The translations under genes and the position numbers were made by a program. The notes below the pieces were generated by a model. The model searched no databases. It was not told where the DNA came from and was given only the letters and a program-made list of their open reading frames with translations. From Candidatus Woesearchaeota archaeon (GTDB lineage: Archaea > Nanobdellota > Nanobdellia > Woesearchaeales > ARS49), in NCBI GenBank assembly GCA_019322895.1, contig JAHWHZ010000001.1, positions 124,001 through 188,000 of the forward strand: a DNA stretch of 64,000 bases. The letters run 5' to 3'. Of this stretch, positions 1 to 7,659 are shown in pieces (the stretch's first letter is position 1; each line of letters opens with the position of its first letter).

Positions 1-647
1 TTAAGGTTTAATTGAATCGTTTTTTGTTGTGTATTCTTGTCTGTTTGAATCAGGACGTCTTTGATTTTCATGCTTAATAATTCCATTGGCCTGGCTCCGC
101 TGTCAAATCCTGTTATGATTATTGCTTTGTTTTGCCAGTTTTTTGCAGTGTGGGCTATGTCTAACCATAAGTTTTTGTCTATCGTGACTGGGTTTGATTC
201 TATTATTTTGTGTCTGGCTTTTGGTAAGAAATTGAGTTCATAATTTTCTTGTTGGTTTAGGTATTTTAGGAATAAATTGAATGCTTTGATAGTGGAACTT
301 TTGGTTTCGTCACTGTAACTTTGCCCGTTTTGTTTGAGTACTTTGTCTTCTGTTAGTTTGTTGATTAGTTCTACATAGCTTTTTTTGGTTAGATTGATTT
401 TTTTGTTTTTCGTGATTGGTTTGTAATCATTCCAGGTTATGAAGTCTTTGATGTGTTCTAAGTACCTGCCTCTTTTTGCTTGGCCTACGCTTGTTCTTCC
501 GCCGTGCATTCCTATGCTTGCGTCTCTTTCAAATTGCAGGATTAGTTTTTTGGTTTTTGAATCTATTTTTTTGTGGTTTTTGATTTGGTTGATTAGATTT
601 TGTAGTTTTTGGTTTTGTTTATGAATATCGCGTTTAATGTTTGACAT
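1..647 (-). CDS. Archaeal tyrosine recombinase/integrase, N-terminal part (runs off left edge)
   Basis: The frame is open through the left window edge, so only the first 215 residues are present. The N-terminal ~140 residues are basic and helical, like the SAM-like core-binding domain of archaeal integrases. Residues about 176-198 carry the first catalytic-arginine motif of tyrosine recombinases (GARPMELLSMKIKDV, Arg186). The later H-x-x-R and Tyr motifs would lie outside the window. The ATG is preceded by a strong G-rich ribosome site (GGGAGGGG) and a TATA box (GGTTTAAATAC, 688-700). The gene reads away from tRNA-Asp, whose 3' end is only 80 bp upstream; this is the usual arrangement for an element integrated into a tRNA gene. 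A chromosomal XerA-like role is less likely because the N-terminal part is long. Confidence 0.85.
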   Translation of the reverse strand, partial: MSNIKRDIHKQNQKLQNLINQIKNHKKIDSKTKKLILQFERDASIGMHGGRTSVGQAKRGRYLEHIKDFITWNDYKPITKNKKINLTKKSYVELINKLTEDKVLKQNGQSYSDETKSSTIKAFNLFLKYLNQQENYELNFLPKARHKIIESNPVTIDKNLWLDIAHTAKNWQNKAIIITGFDSGARPMELLSMKIKDVLIQTDKNTQQKTIQLNL

Positions 648-727
648 AGTTTTTCCCCTCCCTTTTAGAAATAGTATAGACTAACTAGTATTTAAACCTT
701 ATTATTAAATTAAGGGTTTTTTCAAAC

Positions 728-853
728 GCCCCAGCTGGGAGTCGAACCCAGGTCGGAGCCTTTCTGCGCAGGGCTTTACGCCCGGCTGTTTGATCAAACT
801 TTTTTAAAGTTTGCTCGACAGGGCTCCATGATAGACCACTACACTACTGGGGC
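728..853 (-). tRNA. tRNA-Asp(GTC) with canonical 54-nt intron
   Basis: The acceptor arms GCCCCAG and CTGGGGC pair perfectly. The D-arm (GTGTAGTGGTCTATCA) is typical of Asp/Glu tRNAs. The anticodon stem GAGCC/GGCTC encloses CTGTCG, giving anticodon GTC at 819-817. An intron at 762-815 interrupts the loop between positions 37 and 38. The intron contains two small hairpins, one of them built from CAAACTTT and AAAGTTTG. The T-arm has the loop TTCGACT. A TATA-like GATTTAAAAAC lies at 877-887, about 25-30 nt upstream of the mature 5' end. Confidence 0.92.
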
Positions 854-893
854 ATATCTTGAGTAATAAGCTGGTGGTTTTTAAATCTTACTG

Positions 894-1658
894 TTATCTT
901 TGCGGTCTTTTCATCAAGTATAATTTTCCTGTTTTTAATGATTTTGAAGGCATGAATAAAGTTTCATTTATAGCTGCTGTTGCATATTTGTGTCCCTGGA
1001 ATTTCCAAAGCAAAAGTTTGTTAAAATAAAAATTATAATGCCTTATCAATAAATCTTTGAATCTCTCAGAAACTCTAAAACCATTTTCAATTTCTTTTAA
1101 TTGGTTATGAAAAGCTCTTAATTCAAGCATGTTCAAATACATTCCATCTCCTACTTTTGATGGAAGTATTTTTTCGCCGCAAAGCCGTATTCCATTTGCA
1201 TGGTCTAATGCATGAACCGATTCATGATGATTCACTATGCTTTTCAATTCGTTTAAACCGTATTGTTCAAAAACATTTGGAAAAATAATAATAACTGATT
1301 TTTTCCCTTTTCCCAAACATCTTTCAGGCATTGATGTCTGTGCAAAAGTTTTCTTTTTCTTTGAAAGAGAATTCCAATATTTTTCAAATTCACCAGAGCT
1401 TATTCCAAAAACCCTGTCAAGTGATTCATAACATCTTTCCTTGTTATTTTCATGAAAATAGATTATATCTTCAATATTTGGCTCAAATTCTGCTATTTCC
1501 TCCAAAGTTCTTTGTCTTTCTTCTGCTTCTGAAACCAATTCATATATTCCTATTCCAACACTTACTCCGCCAACTGGCTCAGGAATAAATGACTTTTCAG
1601 CAGAACAGCCTATATAAAGTGCCAAAGTCGCTGTCAGTGTTAGAAATAATTTTTTCAA
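894..1658 (-). CDS. Secreted lipoprotein-like protein with HExxH zinc-protease motif
   Basis: Protein of 254 residues with a hydrophobic N-terminal signal ending in Gly-Cys (Cys18), so it is probably a lipid-anchored surface protein, although the lipobox is imperfect (YIGC). Residues 144-149 read HHESVH, an HExxH zinc-binding motif. About 30 residues later comes ELRAFH (Glu179), a plausible third ligand. Together these suggest a metallopeptidase fold of the ImmA/SprT general type acting outside the membrane. I do not recognise a named family. The gene lies between two tRNA genes with no partner in an operon. Function is inferred from the motif only. Confidence 0.7.
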   Translation of the reverse strand: MKKLFLTLTATLALYIGCSAEKSFIPEPVGGVSVGIGIYELVSEAEERQRTLEEIAEFEPNIEDIIYFHENNKERCYESLDRVFGISSGEFEKYWNSLSKKKKTFAQTSMPERCLGKGKKSVIIIFPNVFEQYGLNELKSIVNHHESVHALDHANGIRLCGEKILPSKVGDGMYLNMLELRAFHNQLKEIENGFRVSERFKDLLIRHYNFYFNKLLLWKFQGHKYATAAINETLFMPSKSLKTGKLYLMKRPQR

Positions 1659-1679
1659 TTTGCCCCAAATTAAAAATAT

Positions 1680-1836
1680 CCCCGCTCCCAGATTTGAATT
1701 TCCCGGCTTTTACGTTGGTTAAAAACCTCTGGGAACCTCGCGGTCTCGGCTGTCTGTTTATCACCCCAAGCTTTATGCAAAGTCAAAACAGCGATTTTAT
1801 CTACAGCCGCGCGCTCTACCGTTGAGCTAAGCGGGG
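1680..1836 (-). tRNA. tRNA-Tyr(GTA) with two introns, one in the T-arm
   Basis: Acceptor CCCCGCT/AGCGGGG has the C1-G72 pair characteristic of archaeal tRNA-Tyr. D-arm GCTC/GAGC and anticodon stem CGCGG/CCGCG are intact, with anticodon GTA at 1804-1802. Intron 1 (1745-1800, 56 nt) sits at 37/38. Intron 2 (1699-1728, 30 nt) separates T-stem CCCAG from T-loop TTCAAAT (position 53/54). Removing it restores a normal T-arm CCCAG-TTCAAAT-CTGGG. Around intron 2, TTCCC can pair with GGGAA, leaving a 3-nt AGA bulge at the 5' cut. A TATA box CTTTATAAAG lies about 26 nt upstream (1862-1871). Confidence 0.88.
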
Positions 1837-1948
1837 ATAATAGAGGATAACTATACAACGCTTTATAAAGTTTTCGAGACAGTTGCTCTGTAATATAACT
1901 ATTTGCTTCTATAAAACTTTAAATAAAACTGTCTTTTTCCAGATACTT

Positions 1949-2542
1949 ATGGGGAGAAAGAAGCAAGGCGTTTTTGTGGAGGCATATGAACCAGAAAACT
2001 GCATAGATTCAAGAGTCAGACAGCTGTATTTCAATGCTTTGGAAAGCACAGCAGTAAGAAAAGATGATGTTCCGCAGGTCAGCACTAAAAACTTAGTAAC
2101 GCCGAAGTTTTATTTGTTTGAAAAAGGTTTGGGATTCTACCATCCTAGTCTGCACAGCCCTATTCTGGTCATTTCTGGCAAAACAGAAAGTGATGTTAAA
2201 GAAACCTTTGTCTATATTCAAGATAAGCTTGAGCATCTGTTCCATAATGACGAAACTGTTGATTCGGGTGTGTCTAGCACTCCTGGCAGAAAACCCCTGG
2301 CAGAATACGGCCAATTTGAAACTCCTCATTTTGTAGAAGCAGATCATAATCAGCAAATGAAAAGCAAGATCAAGAAGTTCTTGAAAACTCTGGGAAGCTA
2401 TAATTTAGCTCTTGAACAGCAGTTTGAGCTGGCATGCAGTATTGATAGTAATTATTTCCCTGTAAGATCTGCTGATCAAAGAGGAAAGAAGCCCTCTAAA
2501 AAGAAACCTAAGAAAAAATCTTCAAAGGATATTCCATTTTAG
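1949..2542 (+). CDS. Hypothetical protein with lysine-rich tail
   Basis: Unrecognised protein of 197 residues. I chose the ATG at 1949 (MGRKKQG) over a longer in-frame start at 1883. The TATA-like TTTAAATA at about 1918-1925 lies inside the longer version and about 25 nt before this ATG, which suggests a leaderless mRNA. Residues 1-140 look globular. The final ~25 residues are Lys/Ser rich (KKPSKKKPKKKSSK), as in nucleic-acid-binding tails. It is a single gene, convergent with the membrane protein that follows. Confidence 0.7.
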   Translation: MGRKKQGVFVEAYEPENCIDSRVRQLYFNALESTAVRKDDVPQVSTKNLVTPKFYLFEKGLGFYHPSLHSPILVISGKTESDVKETFVYIQDKLEHLFHNDETVDSGVSSTPGRKPLAEYGQFETPHFVEADHNQQMKSKIKKFLKTLGSYNLALEQQFELACSIDSNYFPVRSADQRGKKPSKKKPKKKSSKDIPF

Positions 2543-2562
2543 ATTTATCTTGTCTGCGCTTT

Positions 2563-3984
2563 CTACCGAATAAATCCAATAACTGCCTTGTTAGAATTTG
2601 CTGTCCTTGTTCTTTTGCCTGCTTCAAACTTTGCAGCTGCAGACGGCAGGGTAACTCCGCCTAAAATGCTTAATTTAGACTTTATCTTGTAGCTTATCAC
2701 GCGTTCTTCGCCAGGATCAATGCTTTCTATGCCCCACTTGACAAGCGTCCCTTTTCTTTCATGCTTCACGACCTTATCTGGCTTTAATGTCCCTACGTCA
2801 TAATCTTTTGCAAGGTTTGCTATCCTAGGAACATTATCTATTATTTTGACGTGCTTGACTGGCTTCTTGCTCCTGTTCACTATTTCTATAATGACTTTCA
2901 GCTCAGATATGCCTCCTTCTTTTGTTGCAAGGACTGTTGCTGTTTTTCTCAGGATTACTGGGCTCCTGAAAATAATGTAAGCAACAATAAGCACAATTAA
3001 CACAATCGTGATAATCAATATCGGCTGGTAATTGAAAGTGTACATGATTAGTTCGCTTTCGCCGCTTTTAATATCTAAGTCCCACACAAGATATCCTGCT
3101 TCTTTTTTAGCAGAAGGCGTTGTTGTCACAAATATGTTCTTGAAGAATGAGCTTGGAACTTTGTAATAATCCACATAAGGAATGTTTCCATTATTCTTTA
3201 AAGTAACAAGATAATTTGTTTTCAAGAATCCCTTGTCTATTTTCACTTCTTCCTGAAAATCCTCATAATCCTGCACCTCAAATGCCACAGGATCTAAATC
3301 AAACCTGAATCCACGGTCTTTTTCAGGAACTATAATAGAAACTTTAAGCAAATCTTTCTGTGGCGCTGTATAAGGCGATAATTTGATAAAGAATTTCAGT
3401 TCTTTTTTCTCTAAAGGTTCTAAGCTGACTGTGTAGTCCTTATTGATGGTGCTGCTTCTCAGCTTTACATCCACTTTCTCTAAATTCCGCCTGTTCTGGT
3501 TTTCCAGCATCACTCTTACTTTCAGTTCTTCGCGGGGGTCTACCTTGTCTTCCATGTAGACTTCTCCCCGGACTGCAGGAAAGTAGGATTGTTCTGGGGG
3601 AACAAGGGATTGTATCTCTAATAATACGTCTTTCTTTTCTTTCAGGTCTGTTCCGACCATCTTCACTGTCAATGGCACCCTGTATGCTCCAGGATTAATG
3701 TTAAGAGGCCTCACAAACAGTCTTGTGCTGAAGAATTCAGAGGGCTCCACCCTTAAAGAGTCTCTTACCCTGACATCCCAGATTACATTTTCAGAATAAA
3801 TCTCAAAAGTCTTTATCTCATCTGCGGTATGGGTTATGCTGAAATTGAATTCAGCAGTCTCATCTTGCTTTATAACCACTTCACTTGGGAATATCTCTGC
3901 ATTGAAGTTAACTGATGCATATGCTATTGCAGAAAATAATATCAATGCAAGCATCCATAATCCCAATTTTTTATTCAAAATCAA
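2563..3984 (-). CDS. Membrane-anchored surface protein with NEW3-like beta domains
   Basis: Protein of 473 residues with an N-terminal signal peptide (about 1-24). The ~300-residue extracytoplasmic part is made of beta-sandwich segments resembling COG1470/NEW3-type domains (for example FNAEIFPSEVVIKQDETAEF). A strong transmembrane helix follows at about 327-347, and the C-terminal ~120 residues resemble a DUF11-like beta domain (VIIEIVNRSKKPVKHVKI) and should face the cytoplasm. A cytoplasmic DUF11-like domain is unusual. It lies just downstream of the Rad50-like gene on the same strand (28-bp gap), but its start has its own TATA-rich region (TATATACTAG), so co-transcription is uncertain. Confidence 0.75.
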   Translation of the reverse strand: MILNKKLGLWMLALILFSAIAYASVNFNAEIFPSEVVIKQDETAEFNFSITHTADEIKTFEIYSENVIWDVRVRDSLRVEPSEFFSTRLFVRPLNINPGAYRVPLTVKMVGTDLKEKKDVLLEIQSLVPPEQSYFPAVRGEVYMEDKVDPREELKVRVMLENQNRRNLEKVDVKLRSSTINKDYTVSLEPLEKKELKFFIKLSPYTAPQKDLLKVSIIVPEKDRGFRFDLDPVAFEVQDYEDFQEEVKIDKGFLKTNYLVTLKNNGNIPYVDYYKVPSSFFKNIFVTTTPSAKKEAGYLVWDLDIKSGESELIMYTFNYQPILIITIVLIVLIVAYIIFRSPVILRKTATVLATKEGGISELKVIIEIVNRSKKPVKHVKIIDNVPRIANLAKDYDVGTLKPDKVVKHERKGTLVKWGIESIDPGEERVISYKIKSKLSILGGVTLPSAAAKFEAGKRTRTANSNKAVIGFIR

Positions 3985-4011
3985 TCACCCGTACTAGAAT
4001 CAATTTATATA

Positions 4012-6075
4012 CTAGTATTTATACTTTGCGGTGCTTACATGCTCCTGTTTTTGCACGTTTATCACGTGGTCTACAAACGTTTCTATCTTAGGCTCGTGGC
4101 TAACAATGATCACCTGCCCTGCATTCAACTCTTCCAGCACATCTCTTATCTTGTCCAGCTGTTCTGTGCTGAATCCGTCTGTAGGCTCGTCAAGTATTAG
4201 AATCTGTTTTGTCTGCACAGATGTTATCAGGTCATTGATTACCTTATTCAAGGCCAATCGATAAGCAAGTGCGCAGGCTGTTTTTTCTCCACCACTTAAA
4301 TTCTCAAGCAACACATCATAGCCGTTCTGCTGCACAACAGGCGTAAATGCATCATCAAGCCTTGCCTGTATTGCCTCGTCTTCTATAAGCATGTCAAACC
4401 AGCTCTTGAAAAGCTCGTTGAATTCCCCATATACTCTTGTCATGACTTGTTTCTCAATAACGTCTATAAGATTAAGGAAATAATCACCGAACCAGTTCTG
4501 GAATTTTTGTATCTGCTTTAATTTTTGCTGGATTTTAATCTTCTCCGCAATTTCTTTTTCAAGCCTCAATAGAATCTCAGCAACAACTTCTTTTTCTTTC
4601 ATTAAAGTGTTGTATTTTATCTCAATCTCTCTTTCTTTCTGGTTTTTTTCTTCAAATTCCTTTCTTTTCTCTGCAAATTTCTCTTCAAGAGCGCCAAGTT
4701 CCTTGATTTCATCGCTTAATTTAATCTTTTTCTGGTTTATCTCGCCAATTTCTTTCTTTATCTGCTCCTGCTCTCCAGATAATGTCTTTTCTTTTGCTTG
4801 TTTTTCTTTCAGGTTTGCTTGTTTTAATTTAATCAAGGCCATTGCTTTCTCTTTTTTTCGCAGTTCTTCCAGTTCCTGCTTGAGAATTTGCAGCTCTTTC
4901 TCTTTTTCAGAAGTAAATGAGTTGTGCTGCTCTATCTGCTCTTCAAATATCTTTATCTTTGAGTCTTCTGCCTGCGTTATCGCGGTCTTGTGCAAAGCAG
5001 TTACTTCCTGCAGGCACGTCGGGCAGTTGTTCATGCTGCTTATCTTGTCTTTTGTCTCGTGGCTCATCTGTTTTTTTGTCTTGCTTTCAGTTATTTTTGC
5101 ATGGATTTCTTTTAATCCTGCATCAATCTTAATTATCTGATCGTTTTTTTCCTTGATTTTAGAAGCAACATCCTCTGTTTCTTTTCCTTCAAACTCTTTT
5201 TCAAGGGTTTCTATCTCCTGCTTCAATGTTCCAAGTTCAACAGCATTCCTGCTGTTCTGCTCTGTCTTCAGTTTCAGCCGGGCTTCTGCAATTTCAAGCT
5301 CTTTTTTCTTTTCCTGCAGTGTCTTTATCTTTTGTTCAGTGTTTTCAAGTGTTTTCTTGCTTGATGCAACTTCTTTTTTTGCCTTGTCAAGCCTTGGCTT
5401 CTGCTCAGAAAGGTTCTCTGCAAGCTCTTTTGCCTTTGCATCCTGCTCTTTTTTCTGTTTTTTCTTGTCATCAAGGTCTGAAATCATTCCAGAGTATTCC
5501 TTGCTTTTTTCCCGCAGGGTTTTGTTATAATTAGCAGTGTTTTCTTTTATTCTCTTGTATTTATCAATGTCAAACACCTTTCTTAATATGTCCAGCCGTG
5601 ATTCCTGGCTGTCAAGAACGATTTTTTTCATGTCTTCCTGCGGGGTGTAGACTGTATACCTATACACAAGGCTCTTGCTTTTTGAAAGCATGCTTTTAGG
5701 ATAGCCTATCAATTCCAGGATTTCTGTCTTAAGCTCCTGAGGCGTCCCATCCTTGCGCGCATTATTCCTTATAATATAGCCAGCTTCCTGCTCTACTGCG
5801 TTCTTTGTTCTTTTAAGTTTCCTATGCACTGTTATTTTCTGCTTGTTAAGCTCAAATTCAAGCTCTACAGAGCCTTTTTCTTCCCCATTGCGCAATAAGC
5901 TATTGCCGGAAAGATCTCCTCTCAGGATACCAAAGAGCGCGAATTCAATCGCAAGAAGTATTGTTGATTTTCCAGAGCCGATATCTCCTGATAATAAAAC
6001 AGTCCCTTCTGGAAACTGCAGCTCCTGGTCTAGATAGCTTCTGATATTCTTTAGTTTTAGAGATTTAAGTAGCAT
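4012..6075 (-). CDS. rad50: Rad50/SbcC-like SMC-family ATPase
   Basis: Protein of 687 residues with the SMC/Rad50 plan. Walker A is at about 31-39 (GDIGSGKST), followed by a long coiled coil, a zinc-hook CPTC at about residue 351, the returning coiled coil, an ABC signature (NLSGGEKT) at about 594-601 and Walker B (ILILDEPTDG) at about 626. Such proteins act with the Mre11 nuclease in double-strand-break processing. The coiled coils are short compared with most Rad50 proteins, which usually exceed 850 residues. No mre11 and no HerA/NurA genes are adjacent, although archaeal rad50 normally sits beside mre11. The family assignment is secure; Rad50 as opposed to another zinc-hook SMC is probable. 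Confidence 0.85.
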   Translation of the reverse strand: MLLKSLKLKNIRSYLDQELQFPEGTVLLSGDIGSGKSTILLAIEFALFGILRGDLSGNSLLRNGEEKGSVELEFELNKQKITVHRKLKRTKNAVEQEAGYIIRNNARKDGTPQELKTEILELIGYPKSMLSKSKSLVYRYTVYTPQEDMKKIVLDSQESRLDILRKVFDIDKYKRIKENTANYNKTLREKSKEYSGMISDLDDKKKQKKEQDAKAKELAENLSEQKPRLDKAKKEVASSKKTLENTEQKIKTLQEKKKELEIAEARLKLKTEQNSRNAVELGTLKQEIETLEKEFEGKETEDVASKIKEKNDQIIKIDAGLKEIHAKITESKTKKQMSHETKDKISSMNNCPTCLQEVTALHKTAITQAEDSKIKIFEEQIEQHNSFTSEKEKELQILKQELEELRKKEKAMALIKLKQANLKEKQAKEKTLSGEQEQIKKEIGEINQKKIKLSDEIKELGALEEKFAEKRKEFEEKNQKEREIEIKYNTLMKEKEVVAEILLRLEKEIAEKIKIQQKLKQIQKFQNWFGDYFLNLIDVIEKQVMTRVYGEFNELFKSWFDMLIEDEAIQARLDDAFTPVVQQNGYDVLLENLSGGEKTACALAYRLALNKVINDLITSVQTKQILILDEPTDGFSTEQLDKIRDVLEELNAGQVIIVSHEPKIETFVDHVINVQKQEHVSTAKYKY

Positions 6076-6142
6076 AAGTCCAGAGAATCAAAGCTGGTTA
6101 ATATTTATTGTTGTGGTAGAGAAGATAGTTTAGACAATAAAC

Positions 6143-7189
6143 TTACTGATATTGATCCGCTAATCGCGCTAAATCTCGGCAATTTAAAATTTTTGCAATT
6201 TTGCGTTGATTACGCACAGCACTCAATTTTGTTAATGCATTTTTAAAAGTTAAAACTTTATCTCTTCCAGATTCTTTCGCAACATATAACGTTGCATCCA
6301 TCTGTCGAAATAATTCGTCTCTAATTTCAAACTCTGCAGGCGTTCCAGTAAAGAACAAATCTTTATTTGCGAGCAAAGACTTGGTGGTTTGTATACCTCC
6401 ACTAAGTGTTAGACCTTTTCGTTCCCCGACTTGCAAAGTACTGAAATATCTTTTAACTCTTGCACGTATACCATTAGCAAGCCTATATGCTTCGCCCAGT
6501 CCTACTCCCGGAAACACTGCAACAATCTCTTCACCACCAAAACGGCCTAATTGTTTGTGTTTTAACAAGGTGCCAAAATCTATGGGTTTTTGAAATAAAT
6601 CAATAATACATTTTTGCAATTTTTCATCTTGAATTTTACTAGGATTTAACAAATAATCTCTCAATAAATGTTGATATGAAGCTACAATGCCCTGTTCAGG
6701 ATCTCTGAAACTTTCTTGCAGAACCGCGCAAGTTCCTTTTAAAACCTCATCACCTTTAGCATGACCCAAAGTATCGTTTACTTTTTTGAAGAAATCAATA
6801 TCAAACATCACTTGTGCAAGATCAGGTATCTTGCCTTGCAAAAACAGGGCAATATTTGCATCAAGCAATGCGTCAAATGCTGCTCTGTTATACAGATTTG
6901 TTAAAGGATCCCGCTTAGCATATGACTCTATTCTCTGCCGGATTCCCTGGTATTGGAGAAGTAATTGATACATTATTTTCTGATAAATATGCTCACCTAC
7001 TACTTTTTTTACTTCGCAGTATAGTTCTGGCCGCGTTGCGGCAGTAACTAAAATCCCAGATGTTAAACAGTCTAACTCAAATAGAGTAAAAATATCTATT
7101 TTCTCTCCTTTGTCTAATTTGAAAAGCAAATCTTCAGAATTTAACCGTTTTTCTAAATCATCAATTTTTTTAAGTTCTCGCGCCAGCAT
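6143..7189 (-). CDS. GGDEF-domain protein (putative diguanylate cyclase)
   Basis: Protein of 348 residues. The N-terminal ~90 residues are an unrecognised helical domain. A GGDEF domain starts at about residue 94 (DPLTNLYNRAAF) and includes the Mg-binding FDIDFFKKVNDTLGH and the active-site loop RFGGEEIVAVFP at about 216-227. The motif reads GGEEI, not GG(D/E)EF. About 60 extra residues separate the FDIDFFKKVND region from the GGEE loop. The family makes cyclic di-GMP in bacteria and is rare in archaea. The changed last residue leaves activity uncertain. The promoter is probably CTTTATAAAG at 7222-7232. Confidence 0.85.
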   Translation of the reverse strand: MLARELKKIDDLEKRLNSEDLLFKLDKGEKIDIFTLFELDCLTSGILVTAATRPELYCEVKKVVGEHIYQKIMYQLLLQYQGIRQRIESYAKRDPLTNLYNRAAFDALLDANIALFLQGKIPDLAQVMFDIDFFKKVNDTLGHAKGDEVLKGTCAVLQESFRDPEQGIVASYQHLLRDYLLNPSKIQDEKLQKCIIDLFQKPIDFGTLLKHKQLGRFGGEEIVAVFPGVGLGEAYRLANGIRARVKRYFSTLQVGERKGLTLSGGIQTTKSLLANKDLFFTGTPAEFEIRDELFRQMDATLYVAKESGRDKVLTFKNALTKLSAVRNQRKIAKILNCRDLARLADQYQ

Positions 7190-7296
7190 ACTTTAGTCAC
7201 CCGAAAGTAGTTAAGCTTAGCTACCTTTATAAAGCTTATGCACACACACCGGAATCGGTCAAAATCTTTAAATATTTCAGAGATTTATGAGCAAAT

Positions 7297-7602
7297 ATGA
7301 CCCATTCAGAAATAAGTAATCTGGTAGAATCAATCATAAGTAGAGCAAAGTCTATCACAGCTAAAGAAAGCCAAGAAAATGAATATCGTGTTTTTGTTCC
7401 ATATGCCGAAATACGAAATACTGGCAAAAGTAAACACCACGTGGCAGAAATCGTGCTTACAGAAGCATCTGCAGAAGATGCTAGAAATCACGCAATACGG
7501 CAAGTGCAAGATTCTTGTATGGCCGCAAGAAGCAGAAAAGACATTACTTCTTTCAAAATCGTTTATTCTGATGTCGATGTTAAAAAAATAACAAAATATT
7601 AA
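7297..7602 (+). CDS. Hypothetical 101-residue protein
   Basis: Small unrecognised protein. The ATG at 7297 lies about 25 nt after a TATA box (CTTTAAATATT, about 7264-7274), consistent with a leaderless transcript. The predicted alternation of helices and strands (YRVFVPYAEI, HHVAEIVLTEAS, SFKIVYSDVDV) suggests a compact alpha/beta fold with no signal peptide, membrane segment or metal site. It is divergent from the GGDEF gene; the intergenic region of about 107 bp carries a TATA box for each direction. Confidence 0.65.
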   Translation: MTHSEISNLVESIISRAKSITAKESQENEYRVFVPYAEIRNTGKSKHHVAEIVLTEASAEDARNHAIRQVQDSCMAARSRKDITSFKIVYSDVDVKKITKY

Positions 7603-7659
7603 TCACGCTTTCTTTTAAAACAAGTCAAGAAAAAAATTAAAAAGAGAAATAAAAAATAT

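Noticed and set aside
1670..1858. Open frame of 62 codons on the minus strand
   Set aside because: It coincides with tRNA-Tyr and its introns and has no promoter or ribosome site of its own.
4607..5530. Several Ser/Phe-rich open frames opposite rad50
   Set aside because: They are complements of the Lys/Glu-rich coiled-coil coding region and have no start signals.
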